Shown here: in pieces, positions 8,538 to 17,645 of the stretch | Layout of the letters: each line of letters starts with the position of its first letter | Position numbering within the stretch: the first letter of the stretch is position 1 | Origin: Abyssisolibacter fermentans | Lineage (GTDB): Bacteria; Bacillota; Clostridia; Tissierellales; MCWD3 | DNA length: 64,000 bases | Direction of reading: 5' to 3' | Assembly: GCF_001559865.1 (NCBI RefSeq) | Contig: NZ_LOHE01000049.1 | Location: forward strand, 25,182-89,181 | Program-made: the position numbers and the translations under genes | Notes under the pieces: model-generated | Seen by the model: only the letters and a program-made list of their open reading frames with translations | Databases searched by the model: none | What the model was told of the DNA's origin: nothing

Positions 8538-9293
8538 CTATTTACACTTTCCTACAGGAGCTAAATAAACAACAAATTCATCTTCTCCATTAAGATTAAG
8601 AAGCTCATCCATTTTGTCTTGATTATAGGCTGCAATAGCACATGTTCCAAGTCCAAGAATTTCACAAGCAAGATATAGATTTTGACATACATGTCCAGCA
8701 TCTAACAGCATAACTTTATGAGCAGATACAGTGTATCTCCATTCCGATCTATATGGAACAGCAGTCCAAAGAAAAGTTACTGCACTTGTTTTAACAAATT
8801 TTTGACCTAAAGTATAATCTACTAGTTTCTCTTGTAAATTATCAACTTCATTTAAAAATATTAATTCATGATTAAGTGGTAAATAACGATATAATCCATT
8901 CTTTAAACCTTGTACTTTATTTATTGCTAAATAAGTTTCAAAAGGATGTCTAGCTCCAGCAGAAGGAACTCTCCTACGAGTTACAACATTTTTTCCTACT
9001 TTCCCTACAACACTTTTTACTCCTTGTGTTGTCCAAAGCAAAAACGATAATTCTTCTAGATTCATATACTCATCACTATATTTACGTCTACTAACACGTT
9101 CCTCAAAAACATCATATACATTTACGTTTGTAAATATTTCTTTATTCACATCTGGCAGTGTAATTATTTCTCCATTTTCATCATGAGCCTTTACTATCGG
9201 TGGTTGAGGAAGTTCTAATTCTTGATCTGACTCCAAATCATTCACATGAAAATTTGATTTCATCCACTCACGCTGTTGTTTTACTTTATCCAT
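8538..9293 (-). CDS. SagB-type nitroreductase-family oxidoreductase
   Basis: Encodes 251 residues, a nitroreductase-fold flavoprotein. RRKYSDE and LSFLLWTTQG near residues 70-90 form the FMN-binding start. VPSAGARHPFETYLA is the typical SagB/ThcOx motif, and GLGTCAIAAY with VYLAPVGK marks the C-terminal end. SagB enzymes dehydrogenate azolines in RiPP pathways, but no cyclodehydratase or YcaO partner is present here. This is therefore probably one of the stand-alone SagB/ThcOx-type enzymes common in anaerobes. The start follows TTAGGAGG. Small-molecule reduction is equally possible. Confidence 0.8.
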   Translation of the reverse strand: MDKVKQQREWMKSNFHVNDLESDQELELPQPPIVKAHDENGEIITLPDVNKEIFTNVNVYDVFEERVSRRKYSDEYMNLEELSFLLWTTQGVKSVVGKVGKNVVTRRRVPSAGARHPFETYLAINKVQGLKNGLYRYLPLNHELIFLNEVDNLQEKLVDYTLGQKFVKTSAVTFLWTAVPYRSEWRYTVSAHKVMLLDAGHVCQNLYLACEILGLGTCAIAAYNQDKMDELLNLNGEDEFVVYLAPVGKCK

Positions 9294-9411
9294 AAATAAA
9301 TCCTCCTAATAAAATTTATTTTTCAAAGTTTCAAACTCTGTAACAATTGAAAATACTATATTTTTTCAATTGTTTTGTCCTGTTCTGATCTTATATTTAA
9401 GTACAAATTCT

Positions 9412-9552
9412 TCAATTTATTCCATCTTGCTGTAATCCATGTAGAACAGCATTTAAAGTACCTTTCAATATATCTGCTACATCCCATAAAACTGATTTTC
9501 GTTTACGTAATGTCAATTTTTCTAGTTCACGCTCCGTAATTAATAGTGTCAT
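9412..9552 (-). pseudogene. 46-codon frame, possible gene remnant
   Basis: The frame reads MTLLITERELEKLTLRKRKS and then VLWDVADILKGTLNAVLHG. The LWDVADIL-G stretch faintly recalls the N-terminus of type I restriction HsdM proteins, but no other part of such a gene follows. No ribosome binding site precedes the ATG. It is best read as a remnant or chance frame. Confidence 0.3.
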
Positions 9553-9739
9553 TTATAAATAATTATATCAGATATAAAATATTTTTTACCTCTTAAATAT
9601 AATATATATAATTTACATTATGAGCCTAAGTAAATTTTAACAGAATCTTGTTAAAAATAAAAGTTATAAGCTTTTACGAATTACATATTAAACTTAAAAG
9701 ATTATTTAATAATTTTTATAAATTTATTTCTACAACTAA

Positions 9740-9765
9740 AAACTCATTACGAAAGCAATGAGTTT
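9740..9765 (-). terminator. Terminator of the LytTR-linked ABC operon
   Basis: AAACTCATT and AATGAGTTT form a 9-bp stem with an 8-base loop, followed on the minus strand by TTTAGTTG. It lies 42 bp beyond the permease stop. A second small stem (ACAGAATT/AATTCTG, 9769-9798) lies even closer to the gene. Confidence 0.65.
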
Positions 9766-9806
9766 CTACACAGAATTGAAAAATTAATTCTGTTTATCTA
9801 TTTTTA

Positions 9807-10604
9807 TTATAAATCACTACTTTTAAATTTCTTTACACCTAATATGTTGAAAATGACGCTATATATAACAATCAATAAAATAAGTAAAAAACTCATGCTT
9901 AATTTTTCACTATAATTTGCAGCCATTTGACTAGTTGTTGAAAATACATCATCACTGAGATTAACTAGATAATACCAAGGATTAAGATTTCTGAGATATG
10001 GAATTTTAAAAGTATTATGCAATACCAATGCTACACCAAATACAATTCCTATTACTGGTGCTGGTTTTAAATAAGCACTTAAAAATAGTGAAAACTGAAC
10101 TGTTAAAATAAATGATGAAAAATAAAAAGCTAGCAACGCAATAACCAAAGACAATGTGTTATTACCTAAATAATTTCCAGAAGCTATTGCTGGATTTTGA
10201 CAAACAAAAATATAGTAAATCATAATATTTATAACACAAGCTAATAGAAAGGTTATTGTAGCAAAAGATATTGTAGCTAAACTTTTTGCAATATAAAATT
10301 TACTCCTATTTCTATACCTAGTAGTGTACAGCAATATACTACCGTTTTCTATTTCGCTAGCTAAAATTCGTGCACCAATAAACGCAAAAATCATTGGAGT
10401 TATGAATAGCATATTTGAATTTAAAATTTGACAACACAACCAATATAATGTGCTCTGATTGCTTACTCCTGTATACCCATCTGATAGAACTGCTGCTCCG
10501 AATAACAAACCTATTGCTACTAATGCCAGTAGTGATAGCCAATCTTTTCTCTTAATAAGTTTAATCATTTCTATTTTATAAATTGTAAATATTGATGTGT
10601 TCAT
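9807..10604 (-). CDS. ABC-2 type permease
   Basis: Encodes 265 residues with six hydrophobic segments separated by short loops, the layout of ABC-2 permeases such as those of bacteriocin-immunity and bacitracin-type exporters. The early loop SEIENGSILLYTTRYRNRSKFY (residues ~88-109) is the coupling region typical of this family. The start has a GAGGTG site and overlaps the ATPase gene by 4 bp, so the two proteins are translationally coupled and form one transporter. With the neighbouring two-component system it resembles peptide-sensing/detoxification modules; the substrate is unknown. Confidence 0.8.
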   Translation of the reverse strand: MNTSIFTIYKIEMIKLIKRKDWLSLLALVAIGLLFGAAVLSDGYTGVSNQSTLYWLCCQILNSNMLFITPMIFAFIGARILASEIENGSILLYTTRYRNRSKFYIAKSLATISFATITFLLACVINIMIYYIFVCQNPAIASGNYLGNNTLSLVIALLAFYFSSFILTVQFSLFLSAYLKPAPVIGIVFGVALVLHNTFKIPYLRNLNPWYYLVNLSDDVFSTTSQMAANYSEKLSMSFLLILLIVIYSVIFNILGVKKFKSSDL

Positions 10605-11500
10605 ATTTGCACCTCACTTTTAAAAAAGTCATAGAGAGAATTTTCTCTGGTCTGAATGTCTGCAATTTTGATTTGATTGTTAAAAAGAATATTGAGAACT
10701 TCATTAAGTAAGTTCATTTCAACAAATTCAATTTTATCACCATTAATAATTTTAATCTTTCCTTGAAAATCTTTCATCAGAATAGACTGTATTTGTTTTG
10801 AAATCATTTCTTGGCAAACTATAGTATATGTGTTTTTGTATAAAAACACATCGTCAAATACCTTTTTCCCATTATTAATCATAACTACTCTATCACATAT
10901 ATCACTAACATCATCTAAATCATGACTAGAAAATAAAACCCCTGTTTTTTTGTCTTTTGCTTTCTCTACAATAACTCGCTTTAACATCTCTTTTCCCAAT
11001 GGATCTAGTCCAACAAATGGCTCATCCAAAATTAAAAATTGCGGTTCATGAAGTAAGGTTTGAGCTAAACCTAAACGTTGTTTCTGACCAAAAGAAAAAC
11101 TTTTTACATAGGACTTCTTTTTTTCTTCCAAACCTACCAACTTTAAAGTACTATCCACTCTATTCTTTATTATATTTTTATCTTGAATACCGGATGCCTT
11201 CATTAACAACACTAAATTATCGTAAGCATTTAAATAATTAAAAAAACTCGCTTGTATAAGTATGCCGAATTCGTTCAAACGAGAATTTTTACATAAAAGA
11301 TTCTCTTCTTTGTACAGGATTTTGCCTTTATCAGGAGTAATATTTCCTGCTATACAATTTAGAAGTGTGGTTTTTCCAGCTCCATTCTTTCCAATTAATG
11401 CAACAATTTCTCCAGCTTTCACATCAAATGATACATTATTCAATGCTTTATTTTTTTTATAACTCTTAGATAAATTTTTCACCTCAAAAAGTGCCATCAT
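10601..11500 (-). CDS. ABC transporter ATP-binding protein
   Basis: Encodes 299 residues (or 298, as two ATG codons follow GAGGAGAT). Walker A is GKNGAGKTTLLN near residue 40, the signature is SFGQKQRLGLA, and Walker B is FLILDEPFVGLD, with the switch histidine in FSSHDL. The C-terminal ~80 residues are the extension common to ATPases that pair with ABC-2 permeases. It is the partner of the permease encoded at 9807-10604. Confidence 0.88.
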   Translation of the reverse strand: MMALFEVKNLSKSYKKNKALNNVSFDVKAGEIVALIGKNGAGKTTLLNCIAGNITPDKGKILYKEENLLCKNSRLNEFGILIQASFFNYLNAYDNLVLLMKASGIQDKNIIKNRVDSTLKLVGLEEKKKSYVKSFSFGQKQRLGLAQTLLHEPQFLILDEPFVGLDPLGKEMLKRVIVEKAKDKKTGVLFSSHDLDDVSDICDRVVMINNGKKVFDDVFLYKNTYTIVCQEMISKQIQSILMKDFQGKIKIINGDKIEFVEMNLLNEVLNILFNNQIKIADIQTRENSLYDFFKSEVQI

Positions 11501-11544
11501 TCTATCTCCTCTTCTTTATTTCTTTAATCAAGTAACTATTTTTC

Positions 11545-11967
11545 TTATTCCCTAATTATATTTTTCAATTGATTTAAACAAAGCTCAACTTCCTTATAAG
11601 CGTCTTTGACAATTTCAATATTCTCCTTAATTTTTCCTTGCACATAAATATTCCCAATCATTCCCAATAGATAATCTGTTATCTTAAGTTTCATAGTCAT
11701 GAATTCAAAACTTGATTCAGAAATAGACATAGTTTTTAATTGATTTTGAAAAGAAATTATTGCGTTCTCGGTTTCTCTAGCAATAACTTCACTTTTTTTC
11801 ATCTTACGATGCTTAATAAGAGTAGGTAGTAAATCTTTACTAAAAATATCCATATAGCCCCATTTTTTTATACTTTCTAAATGACTTTGCAAATTTTCCA
11901 AATGTTCTAGAGCTTGTTGCCCAGTAAGTATAGCCATTTCTAAATCCTTTGCTTGAATATATTTCAT
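11545..11967 (-). CDS. Helical protein of unknown function, first gene of ABC operon
   Basis: 140 residues from the ATG at 11967, which follows AAAGGAGATG; an earlier in-frame ATG at 11991 has no site. The protein is predicted all-helical and charged, without signal peptide or membrane segment (QALEHLENLQSHLESI near residue 20). No family was recognised. It is placed directly behind the LytTR-like promoter repeats and 44 bp before the ATPase gene, so it is co-expressed with the transporter. It may be an accessory or regulatory subunit. Confidence 0.65.
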   Translation of the reverse strand: MKYIQAKDLEMAILTGQQALEHLENLQSHLESIKKWGYMDIFSKDLLPTLIKHRKMKKSEVIARETENAIISFQNQLKTMSISESSFEFMTMKLKITDYLLGMIGNIYVQGKIKENIEIVKDAYKEVELCLNQLKNIIRE

Positions 11968-12039
11968 ATTAACATCTCCTTTTTTTATCACTATTAACTC
12001 TATATTTATTATATAGACTTAAACGAAAGAAAACTCATC

Positions 12040-12077
12040 TCGTGCTATTTGATAACTTATTCGTGTTATTTGAATAA
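12040..12077 (-). promoter_or_regulatory. LytTR-type direct repeat in the ABC operon promoter
   Basis: TCGTGCTATTTGATAA at 12040 is repeated as TCGTGTTATTTGAATA at 12061, exactly 21 bp apart, two helical turns. LytTR-domain regulators bind pairs of short direct repeats with this spacing. On the minus strand the pair lies just upstream of a TATAAT at about 12010 and of the start at 11967, a normal activator position. The adjacent LytTR response regulator (13438-14175) is the obvious candidate. Confidence 0.6.
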
Positions 12078-12082
12078 AAATT

Positions 12083-12112
12083 AAGAGCACAAGTCATTCT
12101 CTTGCGCTCTTT
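12083..12112 (-). terminator. Terminator of the two-component operon
   Basis: AAGAGCGCAAG and CTTGTGCTCTT pair with one G-U type mismatch around a 7-base loop, followed by AATTTTTATT on the minus strand. It lies 39 bp after the histidine kinase stop and separates the regulators from the ABC operon. Confidence 0.65.
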
Positions 12113-12151
12113 CAAAATATTAAAATCTTTATAATTTAAATTTTCTATCCA

Positions 12152-13441
12152 TTATTTCGGTATGTTATTGTTTAAAGTAATATGAACTTTGAAATGGTTG
12201 TTCTCTATTTCAACTGTTACATCTCCATCATAAGATTCTACTATTTCTTCTATAATTTTAAGACCTTTGCCATGAAGAGAACTATCTTTTTTTGATGTTA
12301 GATATTGACCCTTTTTGTATTGTAAATTTCTCTTTTCAAAGCAATTAATACAGTCAATAATTAGATAATCATTAACCATGCCTGTATATAATGAAATTTC
12401 TCTCTGTTGTTCGCTTATTTGCAAAGATGCTTCTATTGCATTGTCTAGTACGTTTCCATAAATGATACTCAAATCATACAATGGAATTGCTAGCTTATTC
12501 TTTAAATCAACATCTATATCAACTTTTATATGATTTTGCATTGCTATTTCATATTTAGAATTTATCAACGCGGACAGTTCGGGCTGATTATGTATGTGTA
12601 TAATAGAAGTAGCTACCAATGGAACTTGTAATTCTTTCAAATACATTTTTAATCCTTCTATATTGTTTTCATTAGCTAAGTAAGAAATCATGGAAATATG
12701 ATTTCTCATATCGTGTCTCAACTTTTGTAAATCTTCCATCTTTGTCTCTAATGCTGTAGCATAGTTATATTCTATTTTGTTTTGAGTCATTAAAGTAATT
12801 TTCTTAATAAATTCATTAGCTTTTGTGTAAATATCTTGAAACAAATTCATTAAAATCAAAAATAAAGATGTAATAAAGAACAGTAATAATATCAAACTCG
12901 TATTATTCATCTCTTTTTGTAACAACGATTGAATCAATAGGTAGTACACAATGATTCCACTGCACATTGCCAATATTATTCTTATTGTTATCGTTTTGTA
13001 TTGATTAATATCAAAATATAATATTTGTTTATTTTTTTTTATTTTAATAATTACAAAATAAATTAATATTCGCGAAAAAATATAACCTCCGATAAAAATA
13101 GGAGCTGCATAAATCTCACTATTGAATCCCTCTACTCCATAGGTTAATAATACTGGAACAAAATTCAAAATACTCGATAATAAAACTATGCCTGTCCATC
13201 TAAAAAATTTCGATAGAAAGCTGCCTTCAAACAAAAAAGATATAACAAAAAATATAATAATATATAAAATAACTTGAATTAATGCAGCACCTTCTAATTG
13301 ATGAAGAAAAGAGTCCATAGAAAAAGATATAAAACCAATCAATACTAGGAAAATCGTCCATCCATATTTTTTTTTATGATAAATAGATAAATATTCACTA
13401 AAAATAAATAAATCTAGTCCAACAGGTAGGATTATAGTCAT
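12152..13441 (-). CDS. AgrC-like sensor histidine kinase (GHKL)
   Basis: Encodes 429 residues. Six or seven membrane helices fill the first ~215 residues. A linker then leads to LRHDMRNHISMISYL, the phospho-accepting histidine region of the HPK10/AgrC group. The ATPase domain has GNVLDNAIEAS (N box) and KDSSLHGKGLKIIEE (G box). This class senses secreted peptides or membrane stress. No agrB or agrD gene is visible nearby, so the signal may be an exogenous peptide or the substrate of the adjacent ABC transporter. The start overlaps the regulator stop (ATGA). Confidence 0.85.
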   Translation of the reverse strand: MTIILPVGLDLFIFSEYLSIYHKKKYGWTIFLVLIGFISFSMDSFLHQLEGAALIQVILYIIIFFVISFLFEGSFLSKFFRWTGIVLLSSILNFVPVLLTYGVEGFNSEIYAAPIFIGGYIFSRILIYFVIIKIKKNKQILYFDINQYKTITIRIILAMCSGIIVYYLLIQSLLQKEMNNTSLILLLFFITSLFLILMNLFQDIYTKANEFIKKITLMTQNKIEYNYATALETKMEDLQKLRHDMRNHISMISYLANENNIEGLKMYLKELQVPLVATSIIHIHNQPELSALINSKYEIAMQNHIKVDIDVDLKNKLAIPLYDLSIIYGNVLDNAIEASLQISEQQREISLYTGMVNDYLIIDCINCFEKRNLQYKKGQYLTSKKDSSLHGKGLKIIEEIVESYDGDVTVEIENNHFKVHITLNNNIPK

Positions 13442-14175
13442 TTCATCATTCCCCTTAATTTTTTCATGAACTTTTTTTTAGCTTCTTCACGTTTTTTTTG
13501 ACTAATTCGAATTACTGTGTTATCACTCATAATAAAAGAACCATTATTATACTGATATACATTAATAAGGTTAACAATATAACCTTGATGACAGCGATAG
13601 AAATCCTGATTTAATTTCTCAATGAGATTATTCATAGTATCATATATAATATACTCATTGGATTTACAATGTATTTTACAAGTGTTTCTCAATTTTTCAA
13701 TATATAAAATAGTTAATTGGTCAATAGATATTAAGCTTTTATTTATATTCACCAACAATTTATCTCTATCAATGTTATTAAGACTATTTCTATCATCAAT
13801 ATATTTAATTGCATTGGTCAACACTTCTTTAAACTTTTTCTTATTAATTGGCTTTGTTAAATAATGAAAAGGTCTATTATCATAAGCAGCTAAAGAATAT
13901 TTTTCATAATTGGTGATATATATGATTAAAACGTCTTGATTCAATTGTCGTATGATTTCTCCAATTTCTAAACCTGATTTTTCAGGCATCTCTATGTCTA
14001 AAAAAATAATATTAAATAATTTTTTATCGCTTTTTAACTGCTCCATTAATACCAGTGGACTTGTAAATGTCGTTATTTCACATAATAATTTTGAATCCTT
14101 AAGAAAATCTTCCACAAGAAATTCTTCTATAATAACTTGATGAGTATTATCATCACATATAGCTATACGGTACAT
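13438..14175 (-). CDS. LytTR-family response regulator
   Basis: Encodes 245 residues. The receiver domain begins MYRIAICDDN (acidic pair) and has the phospho-acceptor in FLDIEMPEKSG near residue 60 and the conserved lysine in HYLTKPIN. The C-terminal LytTR DNA-binding domain covers about residues 140-240 (FYRCHQGYIVN). The start follows AAAGGAGT. It is probably the activator of the ABC operon through the 21-bp-spaced repeats at 12040-12077. Confidence 0.88.
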   Translation of the reverse strand: MYRIAICDDNTHQVIIEEFLVEDFLKDSKLLCEITTFTSPLVLMEQLKSDKKLFNIIFLDIEMPEKSGLEIGEIIRQLNQDVLIIYITNYEKYSLAAYDNRPFHYLTKPINKKKFKEVLTNAIKYIDDRNSLNNIDRDKLLVNINKSLISIDQLTILYIEKLRNTCKIHCKSNEYIIYDTMNNLIEKLNQDFYRCHQGYIVNLINVYQYNNGSFIMSDNTVIRISQKKREEAKKKFMKKLRGMMK

Positions 14176-14298
14176 ATTTTATCTTACTCCTTTAATTATA
14201 TAAAAATAGGCAATGAAACGTTTATTTAGTATCCATTATAAATCCATTCGTTTATGTAATTTATACCTCTTATATTTTTAAATAGAAATTTCACCTCC

Positions 14299-14307
14299 AT
14301 TATACCA
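14299..14307 (-). promoter_or_regulatory. Candidate extended -10 promoter for the two-component operon
   Basis: On the minus strand this reads TGGTATAAT, a good extended -10 element, about 125 bp upstream of the response regulator start. No strong -35 hexamer was seen. No terminator separates it from the gene. Confidence 0.4.
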
Positions 14308-14500
14308 TTAATATTTATCTTATAGTATGCTACCATCAAATTTTATAATATTGATTACTTCTTTTACTATCTATCTCATTAAAAATACATTTAACTCATC
14401 TTAACTTAATTCTTTCGTTTCTATATAAAGATAGTATTAAATTTGCTTGACAATACACGGTGATAGGGACTTCAGTATAAATTAGGTTGTACAAATAAAA

Positions 14501-14530
14501 GAAAGTAACATTATATTACTAATTACTTTC
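14501..14530. terminator. GAAAGTAA hairpin, probably bidirectional terminator
   Basis: GAAAGTAA pairs with TTACTTTC over a 14-base loop and is followed by TTTATTA on the plus strand. It lies between the divergent regulator and small membrane protein regions. Which transcript it stops is not clear. Confidence 0.4.
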
Positions 14531-14699
14531 TTTATTACATACATCTTTTTTAACCTTTCAAGCATTTCAACAACTCTTTTAATTTGAAATAAAGTCTGAT
14601 AAAAATTCATTGATTTGCTCTAGTAATTACATATCATTCATATGTTGACATAGAATAGCTGATATTATATTCTTTTATATTAAGGGAGGTAATATTATA

Positions 14700-14803
14700 A
14701 TGCCTAGTTTGTCACAGACAACTTTGAAGATATTAGTGTTAATATAAAAAAGCTCTGTATAGGCAAACAAGTTCAAGAAAGATTAATAAAGGAGACGATA
14801 AAT
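14700..14803 (+). pseudogene. Small frameshifted gene remnant
   Basis: A strong GGGAGG site precedes an ATG at 14700 that gives only MPSLSQTTLKILVLI. In another frame from about 14718, sequence continues as DNFEDISVNIKKLCIGK and QVQERLIKET, which looks protein-like. The pattern suggests one short gene split by a frameshift, or two chance frames. No family was recognised. Confidence 0.3.
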
Positions 14804-14804
14804 C

Positions 14805-15035
14805 ATGGACAAAAGAAAATTTAAAATAATAAATATAGTAACTTATGTAGTAATATTTTTAATTCTAATTTTTAATATATGGCTTACTTTTTTTTCAGGT
14901 GCAATGGAAAGTCCTGATAGCAGTAATATAAGAATTTTCATTTATTCGGTATATGGAATACTTTTCGTTTTAGTAATAAATTTTATTCTAAGAAAAGTTC
15001 TAAAAAACCTAATTAATAAATATAGCAAAGGATAG
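14805..15035 (+). CDS. Small two-helix membrane protein
   Basis: Encodes 76 residues. There are two hydrophobic helices (IVTYVVIFLILIFNIWLTFF near residue 10 and YSVYGILFVLVINFILRKVL near residue 45), joined by a polar loop (SGAMESPDSSN), with a lysine-rich tail. An AAGGAG site lies before the ATG. The size and layout fit small membrane-embedded proteins including immunity-type proteins, but nothing specific identifies it. It stands alone on the plus strand. Confidence 0.6.
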   Translation: MDKRKFKIINIVTYVVIFLILIFNIWLTFFSGAMESPDSSNIRIFIYSVYGILFVLVINFILRKVLKNLINKYSKG

Positions 15036-15236
15036 AGTATATTTCAGTTAATTCATAGGCATATCGAACTGTTATGTCAATAATTTAATAAATTTCTAAA
15101 CAGAAGGATGCTGTAGAGTATTTAATTCTATGAATAATCTTGAATATTGTATAGCATAATAAGCCATGCATTTTAAGCAATTAGTCTAAAATCACATGAC
15201 TTTTATTATAATTTTATGTTATAACAATAACAAAAG

Positions 15237-15340
15237 GGCACATAACCAGATATTTAATCTTAATTATATGTCCTTTGTTTTTGCTTACTAAGTGATCATT
15301 CTTAGATTTTATTTTTCTACTCATGATTAATCTTGAAACA
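15237..15340 (+). repeat. Intergenic hairpin element, family A partial copy (A1)
   Basis: A hairpin (GGCACATAA ... TTATATGTCC) is followed by CCTTTGT and then by CTTACTAAGTGAT and TTTCTACTCATGATTAATCT. The same arrangement occurs at 33122-33235, with different but complementary stem bases. It is a degenerate half copy of the A element found complete at 33.3-33.6 kb. Confidence 0.65.
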
Positions 15341-15512
15341 TTTAAATACACCAAAACTCCCTGAGCTAACTAAATAAAGTCGCTTTACTCCAAACCTCAC
15401 TCAATCCCTCACTACTATCTTCAACTAACTGTTCCTTATTCATTTAAGATAAATAAATTCGTAATAAAAATAGGATCATGGAGTAGTGTTCATGTCATTC
15501 TTTTCCTATTAA

Positions 15513-16649
15513 CTAAAAACTTATGTGACCAACGTAAAAAAGTTTTAAACTAGATGTGCTTTCAACACCATCTGGACCTATTGGATAAATGTAGAAATTT
15601 ACTCCATTGTAGTAACTTTCTGCAATTTCAGCTTCAATGTCAGTAACATTTTTAACAAATTCAATAGGCCCATAACTAGGGGTTAAAATACCACCACCAT
15701 CAGGAAGTTGAATATAGACATTGTAACTAGATGCATGTAATACAGGATCCCAATTAACAATATATTTTTCATAAGTAAAGGAATATCTTACATTGCCACT
15801 TGCAGGAGCAGTTGAGAGATCTGGTGTGTATGTAACAACAGTACCTGGACCTGTTTTATCAGCAAAGTCAACACCTCTAATTAAGAATTTTAATACTTTT
15901 GCATCTCTTGATGAGACATCATGTCTAACATACTTATGTACGGAAACTCTTTCTATAAGCTTCCAATCAACGTCAAAGCCAGTTCCAGTTTCCATATATA
16001 CGTTATAGTGATGCATGCCATTTATCGCATCCCAAGTAATTGTATAATCTTTATTACTAGAATCATAAGAGACATTAATATTTGTAGGTTGATTTGGCAA
16101 ACCACAATCACCAACAATTACACAAGTTTCAATATTGGTGTCTAGATTGTTTGCAATTTCGATTTCAGCTCCAAACCCTATTTGTGAAGAAGGTGTAGTA
16201 CCTGAAACAGTTATAGTTTTAGTAGCTCCTGAAGGAATACTTAATTTACTAGTATTAACTGATATATGGCTTATACCATATTTATTTTTAACCGATATAT
16301 AAGCAGTTACTGATTTAGTATTAGAATTATAAATAGAAATTTGTTTTGAAAAACTTTTATTACAAGGTAAAATTATGTTAATGTTGCGTGGAGAAATTGT
16401 TAATGGAAAATAAACACTTGCTATATCATTATTTTCTGAAAAATTTTCGCTATAAGCACAACTACTTAACTCAATGCCTTTTCGACTGACGCTAACTACA
16501 TGATTTTCAAGAGTACCATCATCAGTAGACTGTCTTATTTGAAAATCCGAATCAAACTGTGTAGAATTAATATCACTACCAGCCCACCCTATAGTGAAGC
16601 TTGATAAAATAAACATTGCAGCAAAACAACAAATAGCTAATTTTTTCAT
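15513..16649 (-). CDS. Secreted protein with fibronectin-III-like domains
   Basis: About 378 residues from the ATG at 16649, which follows AAAAGGGGGA; the frame is open further upstream without a site. A signal peptide (MKKLAICCFAAMFILSSF) precedes a beta-rich N-terminal half. Two fibronectin-III-like modules then start near PTNINVSYDSSNKDYTITW and near PASGNVRYSFTYEKYIVNW. No enzyme motif or cell-wall anchor is visible, so it is probably released or loosely wall-bound. The terminal YVGHISF is not an anchor. Confidence 0.6.
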   Translation of the reverse strand: MKKLAICCFAAMFILSSFTIGWAGSDINSTQFDSDFQIRQSTDDGTLENHVVSVSRKGIELSSCAYSENFSENNDIASVYFPLTISPRNINIILPCNKSFSKQISIYNSNTKSVTAYISVKNKYGISHISVNTSKLSIPSGATKTITVSGTTPSSQIGFGAEIEIANNLDTNIETCVIVGDCGLPNQPTNINVSYDSSNKDYTITWDAINGMHHYNVYMETGTGFDVDWKLIERVSVHKYVRHDVSSRDAKVLKFLIRGVDFADKTGPGTVVTYTPDLSTAPASGNVRYSFTYEKYIVNWDPVLHASSYNVYIQLPDGGGILTPSYGPIEFVKNVTDIEAEIAESYYNGVNFYIYPIGPDGVESTSSLKLFYVGHISF

Positions 16650-16783
16650 TTTTTTCCCCCTTTTATTATATTTAATAGTTAATTGCATAACTCTATACTA
16701 TACATAATTTCAATGTTTACGTGCTATCAAATAATTCAGTTTCCCCCATATGTTAGTTGTAAAAACTACCAATAGAGTTACTA

Positions 16784-16971
16784 GGGAATCATCTCATGTT
16801 TCTTTGAAGCGTGACTTCAAGAGTTCGTTTCTTCATCGCTCTTAAGTAGAGAACCAAAATCTACGATTTTGAGTGAATCACTTACTGCTAAGAACGCAGT
16901 GAGTAGTGAGCTTCTTATTCATTTCAAAACGAGCTCTTGTCGAAACCGTCAAAGATTATGAGATCGTTCCC
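16784..16971 (+). ncRNA. Structured intergenic element: B stems enclosing an A core (B1/A2)
   Basis: A long imperfect hairpin. Outer stem: GGGAA..ATCTCAT (16784-16797) against ATGAGAT..TTCCC (16958-16971). Conserved internal loop: GTTTCTTTG and GTGACTT on the 5' side, AAACCGTCAAAGATT on the 3' side. Inner stem: CAAGAGTTCGTTT against AAAACGAGCTCTTG. The apex carries the A core in minus orientation (GTAGAGAACC, a small AAAATC/GATTTT stem, then GTGAATCACTTACT). Other B copies share the loop but not the stem sequences, which argues for conserved structure. Whether it acts as RNA or as folded DNA is unknown. Confidence 0.6.
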
Positions 16972-17389
16972 CTCACCAAAAACTTATGAGCTAAAACATT
17001 AAAAGTTATCCACATTTTTTATATTTTAGTTTTGCAACTATCTATTATATTTAAATTGTTTGTATATATAAATAATATTACTAATGTTTATTATTGTCAA
17101 TAAATATAATATTTTTGTTTATAGTCAAATATAAGAAGTATTTTTGTTGTCAAATGCTAATATATGTAATTTTACTGACTAAAGTCATGGATGGTATATT
17201 TAGTATTGTCATTTCAAGATTTATAATTATTGCCTATTCCTTCTTTTATTCTTTTTTCTATTTCTTTTTGTGATATCATTCTCTTTCCAAAACATTTTAG
17301 TTCTCTAGCCATGATTATTCATTTTACAACTTATTTTTATTCTATATTTGATTAAAATAAAAACTCGTGATAACATGTAAAAAGAAAGT

Positions 17390-17550
17390 CAGTTAATAAC
17401 AGATATAAATGAGCTTATAGAGCTTAAAAAACTAACTTCAAGCCAGAAACAATAGATGATTATGTAAGAATCAGAATGTCAAAGAAACAAACAAGGACTT
17501 TAAAAATAATGGCTAAAGCAAGAAAAATGATAGTAACAGAACTTATATGA
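17390..17550 (+). pseudogene. Frameshifted gene remnant
   Basis: One frame gives TDINELIELKKLTS and then stops. A second frame continues with FKPETIDDYVRIRMSKKQ and TRTLKIMAKARKMIVTELI. Together they look like one short helical protein broken by a frameshift. No start site or family was recognised. Confidence 0.4.
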
Positions 17551-17645
17551 CATTACTTCAATACGTGAAAGAGACGAATATTGTATAAACAAGGTTTTAG
17601 AAAAAAATTTAAAAAGATAATAACACAAAAGAGGAGATATGATGG

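Noticed and set aside
8538..9293. SagB-type gene as part of a thiazole/oxazole RiPP cluster
   Set aside because: No YcaO cyclodehydratase, precursor or protease gene lies near it; the adjacent genes are unrelated.
14205..14310. 24-codon minus frame (MEVKFLFKNIRGINYINEW) upstream of the response regulator, as a possible signal peptide gene
   Set aside because: Its ATG overlaps the -10 element and it has no ribosome binding site; AgrD-like cysteine/serine and charged tail are absent.
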